Assembly: GCA_034007245.1 (NCBI GenBank)
Contig: JAVERH010000003.1
Span: 1-41,015, forward strand
Origin: Anaerosoma sp034007245
Lineage (GTDB): Bacteria; Actinomycetota; Coriobacteriia; Anaerosomatales; Anaerosomataceae
DNA: 41,015 bases
Direction: 5' to 3'
The notes under the pieces were generated by a model. The model made no database searches, had not been told where the DNA came from, and saw only the letters and a program-made list of their open reading frames with translations. Positions 38,828 to 41,015 of this stretch are shown one piece after another; the stretch's first letter is position 1; each line of letters opens with the position of its first letter. The position numbers were made by a program, and so were the translations under genes.

Positions 38828-39496
38828 ATGCTTGCGATCAACGACATCGTCAAGACGTACGGAAGCGGTCGGACCCGGGTGACCGCGCTCGACCACGTAT
38901 CCTTCTCGCTCGATGCCGGCCGGCTACTCGCGGTCCTCGGTCCGTCGGGTTCGGGCAAGACCACACTCATCTCGATCATCGCCGGGTTGCTCACCCCGAC
39001 CTCGGGTGAGGTGGTCATCGATGGCCATCCCGTGCATCTGCGTTCGTCGGCCGAGGCGGCGCGGTTCCGGCGTGAGACCATAGGCATCGTCTTCCAGGAG
39101 CATCATCTCGTGTCGTATCTCACCGCGCGCGATAACCTGCTTCTGGTGCCGCATCTCTCCGGTCGTATCACACGCGACGATCGCGTCAGGGCCGACGAGT
39201 TGCTGGAGTCCTTTGGGCTTGGCGATCGTGTTTCGCATCGGCCGGCGTTGCTCTCGGGCGGTGAGCGGCAGCGGGTGGCCATCGCTCGCGCGCTGATGAA
39301 CACACCTGCGATCATGCTCGTGGACGAACCCACCGCGAGCCTGGACACCGAGCGCGGCTTCCAGGTGGTGAAGATGCTCAAGGAGCAGGTCCATGAGCGA
39401 GGGATGACGTGCGTGATGGTGACGCACGACCTACGTATGGCTGAGCACGCCGATGAGCGCCTCATGCTCCGGGACGGCAGGGTCTTCACCGAATGA
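38828..39496 (+). CDS. LolD/MacB-type ABC transporter ATP-binding protein
   Basis: The 222-aa ATPase has Walker A GPSGSGKTT, Q-loop VFQEHHLVSYLTA, signature LSGGERQRVA, Walker B IMLVDEPTASLDT and H-loop THD. The SGGERQR form and the small size are those of the LolD/FtsE/MacB group. GGAGGGGG lies just before ATG 38828. It is 12 nt after its permease and overlaps the next gene by 4 nt (ATGA). Confidence 0.93.
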   Translation: MLAINDIVKTYGSGRTRVTALDHVSFSLDAGRLLAVLGPSGSGKTTLISIIAGLLTPTSGEVVIDGHPVHLRSSAEAARFRRETIGIVFQEHHLVSYLTARDNLLLVPHLSGRITRDDRVRADELLESFGLGDRVSHRPALLSGGERQRVAIARALMNTPAIMLVDEPTASLDTERGFQVVKMLKEQVHERGMTCVMVTHDLRMAEHADERLMLRDGRVFTE

Positions 39497-40065
39497 TACG
39501 CGGGTCCAAGCGCGGAGAGCGCACGGTCGGCATCGAGGGTGAGCGCGTTGCCTACGAGGTCGTGCGGACGGATCGTCGCACTATGGCACTTGTGGTCGCT
39601 CGTGATGGGGCGCTATGCGTTCGGGCGCCGCGATGGTTGTCCGAGCGCGATATCGAGTGCTTCGTGCGGGACCGCACCGAGTGGATCGCCTCCAAGCGGG
39701 CCGAGGCTGTCTTGCGCGGTCGGGAGTCGCCTACTCCGCTCACCGCGGAGGAGTGTGCTACGGCACGCGAGCTATTCGAGCAGCGGCTCGATGTCTGCTG
39801 GGAGCGCTTTTCTCAAGCCGGGGAGATCAAGCCACGGTTGCGCCTGAAGACGATGCGGTCGCGCTGGGGGAGTCTGTCGTCCTCGGGCTGGATGAGTCTC
39901 AATACGATGCTCGTACGCATGCCGGTCGAGTGCCTGGACGCGGTGATCTACCACGAGCTCTGTCACCTGCGCGTACGGGCTCACGATACAGCTTTCTACC
40001 GCGAGCTCGCCCGCTACGTGCCTGCGTGGCGCGAGCGTAGAGAGGACCTCCGGGCTTTGCTCTGA
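39493..40065 (+). CDS. YgjP-like (DUF45) zinc metallopeptidase-fold protein
   Basis: This 190-aa protein belongs to the YgjP/DUF45 family, with R-x-x-TMRSRWGSLSSSGWMSLN and the zinc motif YHELCHLRVRAHDTAFY. The HExxH-like element reads HELCH, with the third His a few residues on. Members are predicted M48-like metallopeptidases, but no substrate is firmly known. The start ATG overlaps the ATPase stop by 4 nt. It is the third gene of the FtsX-LolD operon, so it may process the material handled by the transporter, which is inference. Confidence 0.85.
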   Translation: MIRGSKRGERTVGIEGERVAYEVVRTDRRTMALVVARDGALCVRAPRWLSERDIECFVRDRTEWIASKRAEAVLRGRESPTPLTAEECATARELFEQRLDVCWERFSQAGEIKPRLRLKTMRSRWGSLSSSGWMSLNTMLVRMPVECLDAVIYHELCHLRVRAHDTAFYRELARYVPAWRERREDLRALL

Positions 40066-40376
40066 GAAGCGTCCGTCGTGGCCTCGGACGAGGTACGCCG
40101 ATCGTCGGCCTATGGCAGTCGACGTTACGAGGCGGGCGATGGCGGATCCACTGAGACGGTTCCTGCCGGGTTGATCCACTGCACGACCGGGAGGCCATGC
40201 ACCAGCGTCTGAGTATCCGGTCGCGTTCTCGTCGGTCGCCTGTGCGCCGAACGAGACTATGTCCACTCTTGCCGACACTGCGGCGCTCAGTCCCATCATC
40301 CCGAGCGCCGTTGTCCTGCATGCACTAGGACTTTCAAGCTATAATCGGTCAACTGATCCTGCCCAAGGGAGGCCGC
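40066..40376. other. Intergenic region before the terminal surface protein gene
   Basis: These 311 nt hold a weak hairpin GCCGA-TCG-TCGGC (40097-40109) that could end the previous operon, and a perfect TATAAT at 40340-40345 upstream of the next gene. An open frame on the minus strand reaches in from the YgjP-like gene. It lacks a ribosome binding site and family features, so I do not call it. No RNA gene was recognised. Confidence 0.45.
40340..40345 (+). promoter_or_regulatory. minus 10 hexamer of the terminal surface protein gene
   Basis: TATAAT at 40340-40345 lies 31 nt before the ATG at 40377. The region 17-18 nt upstream (TGCATG) is not a good minus 35. The short leader contains GGGAGG 5 nt before the ATG. 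Confidence 0.45.
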
Positions 40377-41015
40377 ATGCGTAAGTCGACCATCCGCAGG
40401 CGATCGCTGGTAGATCGCGGACTGAACTTCACGCTTGCCGTGCTGCTGCTCACCTCGATGCTGACGTTCCAGTTCTCTTCACCCCCTGATGCGTATGCCG
40501 CGCCGTCACTCTCCGTGTCGAAGTCTGTCTCCGACCCGTTGCTGGGTGATGTGGCGAAAGTGAACATCGCCGTGACCAACACGGGTGATGTGAAGCTCTA
40601 CAACCTGTCGATCACTGACGAGCTCTCAAGCGCGACCGAGAGCGTCCCTGATACCGTCGTCAAGAAGATGAGCATCGTTGACGCGGCAGTGCCGCCCAAT
40701 CTGGTCACCTCCACGCCGGGCGCGATCACAGCGGAATTTTACGACGTCACCGACCTCGCGCCGGGCGAGTCGTACACGCTGTCTTTCGGCATAGACATCT
40801 CGGCTGATCCCGACTGGGAAGTTGGCGACCTCGTCATCGATGACGTCTCCGCCGAGATGAACACTATCCCGGACAACAGCGGCGCTGCCGTCACCGGGAT
40901 CGCGCACGCCGAAGCCACGGTCGTCCCCATCACGATGGAGAAGATAGCCAACCAGTCCACCGGTGTGGGTCAGGCGACCGGTACCGACAGTCGTGCCTAC
41001 AGCTACACGATTCTG
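40377..41015 (+). CDS. Secreted DUF11-like repeat surface protein, N-terminal fragment
   Basis: The frame is open from ATG 40377 to the end of the window (213 codons, no stop), so the protein is cut off. It has a signal peptide (basic MRKSTIRRR, hydrophobic 17-32, cleavage near AYAAP). Then comes a domain like the DUF11 conserved repeat: SVSKSVSDPLLGDVAKVNIA, TNTGDVKLYNLSITDEL and LAPGESYTLSF. DUF11 modules are Ig-like units of large bacterial adhesins. A second unit appears to start at VVPITMEKIANQSTG. GGGAGG lies 5 nt before the ATG. The rest is likely a repetitive surface protein. Confidence 0.8.
   Translation, partial: MRKSTIRRRSLVDRGLNFTLAVLLLTSMLTFQFSSPPDAYAAPSLSVSKSVSDPLLGDVAKVNIAVTNTGDVKLYNLSITDELSSATESVPDTVVKKMSIVDAAVPPNLVTSTPGAITAEFYDVTDLAPGESYTLSFGIDISADPDWEVGDLVIDDVSAEMNTIPDNSGAAVTGIAHAEATVVPITMEKIANQSTGVGQATGTDSRAYSYTIL

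Noticed and set aside
39772..40299. Minus-strand frame spanning the YgjP-like gene end and the following gap
   Set aside because: It has no ribosome binding site or motif, overlaps a supported gene, and contains low-complexity shadow-like text.

Overview
This window is one contiguous piece of a high-GC bacterial chromosome with short intergenic gaps, many 1-4 nt start/stop overlaps and strong GGAGG-type ribosome binding sites. The gene content suggests an anaerobic, quinone-using actinobacterium, possibly of the Coriobacteriia/OPB41 type. The clues are a molybdo/tungsto-enzyme of the aldehyde:ferredoxin oxidoreductase (AOR) family tied to a b-type cytochrome, a two-subunit oxygen-sensitive-type serine dehydratase, FeoAB, a cell-wall-binding-repeat-2 surface protein, a PcsB-like coiled coil joined to an RlpA barrel, and several promoters that appear to give leaderless mRNAs. 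The lineage is an inference. I see no rRNA, tRNA, CRISPR array or insertion sequence.

Left part (1-7020): the start of an RND exporter sits behind a MarR regulator whose promoter overlaps a small palindrome. Next comes a Fic-fold protein whose catalytic motif is destroyed. An AT-richer 360-nt regulatory region precedes a four-gene redox operon: membrane cytochrome b, Tat-targeted four-cluster ferredoxin, YdhV-like AOR and an unrecognised 121-aa protein. It would pass electrons between an unknown substrate and the quinone pool. Two hairpins follow it.

Middle (7169-19241): a tocopherol-cyclase-like protein, an SGNH hydrolase, a TM1586-type nitroreductase, an iron-uptake unit (DUF5320 protein with Gly/Arg repeats, FeoA, FeoB), a spermidine-synthase-like protein, two translationally coupled flavoproteins (HI0933/BaiN type and COG2509 type), a PaaI-like thioesterase, a lipoprotein MsrA with a possible second internal start, and a secreted protein with three CWB2 repeats.

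Amino-acid block (19587-26909): a polar amino acid ABC transporter (ATPase, lipoprotein, two permeases), a methionine-type transporter (MetN without its C-terminal regulatory domain, MetI, MetQ) ended by a near-ideal terminator, and L-serine dehydratase as separate beta and alpha genes. Together they would import amino acids and deaminate serine to pyruvate.

Right part (26896-41015): a PcsB-coil/RlpA secreted protein; a signalling island with a small membrane protein, an HD-GYP protein, a LuxR-type regulator with a degenerate receiver, a receiver-PAS-GGDEF-EAL protein whose GGDEF and EAL motifs are both lost, and a divergent 1014-aa LytS/PAS/GAF sensor kinase. An unknown 96-aa protein follows, then a PAP2-type phosphatase, acylphosphatase and a MenA-like UbiA prenyltransferase (menaquinone side chain, matching the quinone-linked operon). 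Last come an FtsX/LolD-type ABC pair coupled to a YgjP-like metalloprotein, and the start of a secreted DUF11-like surface protein that runs off the window.
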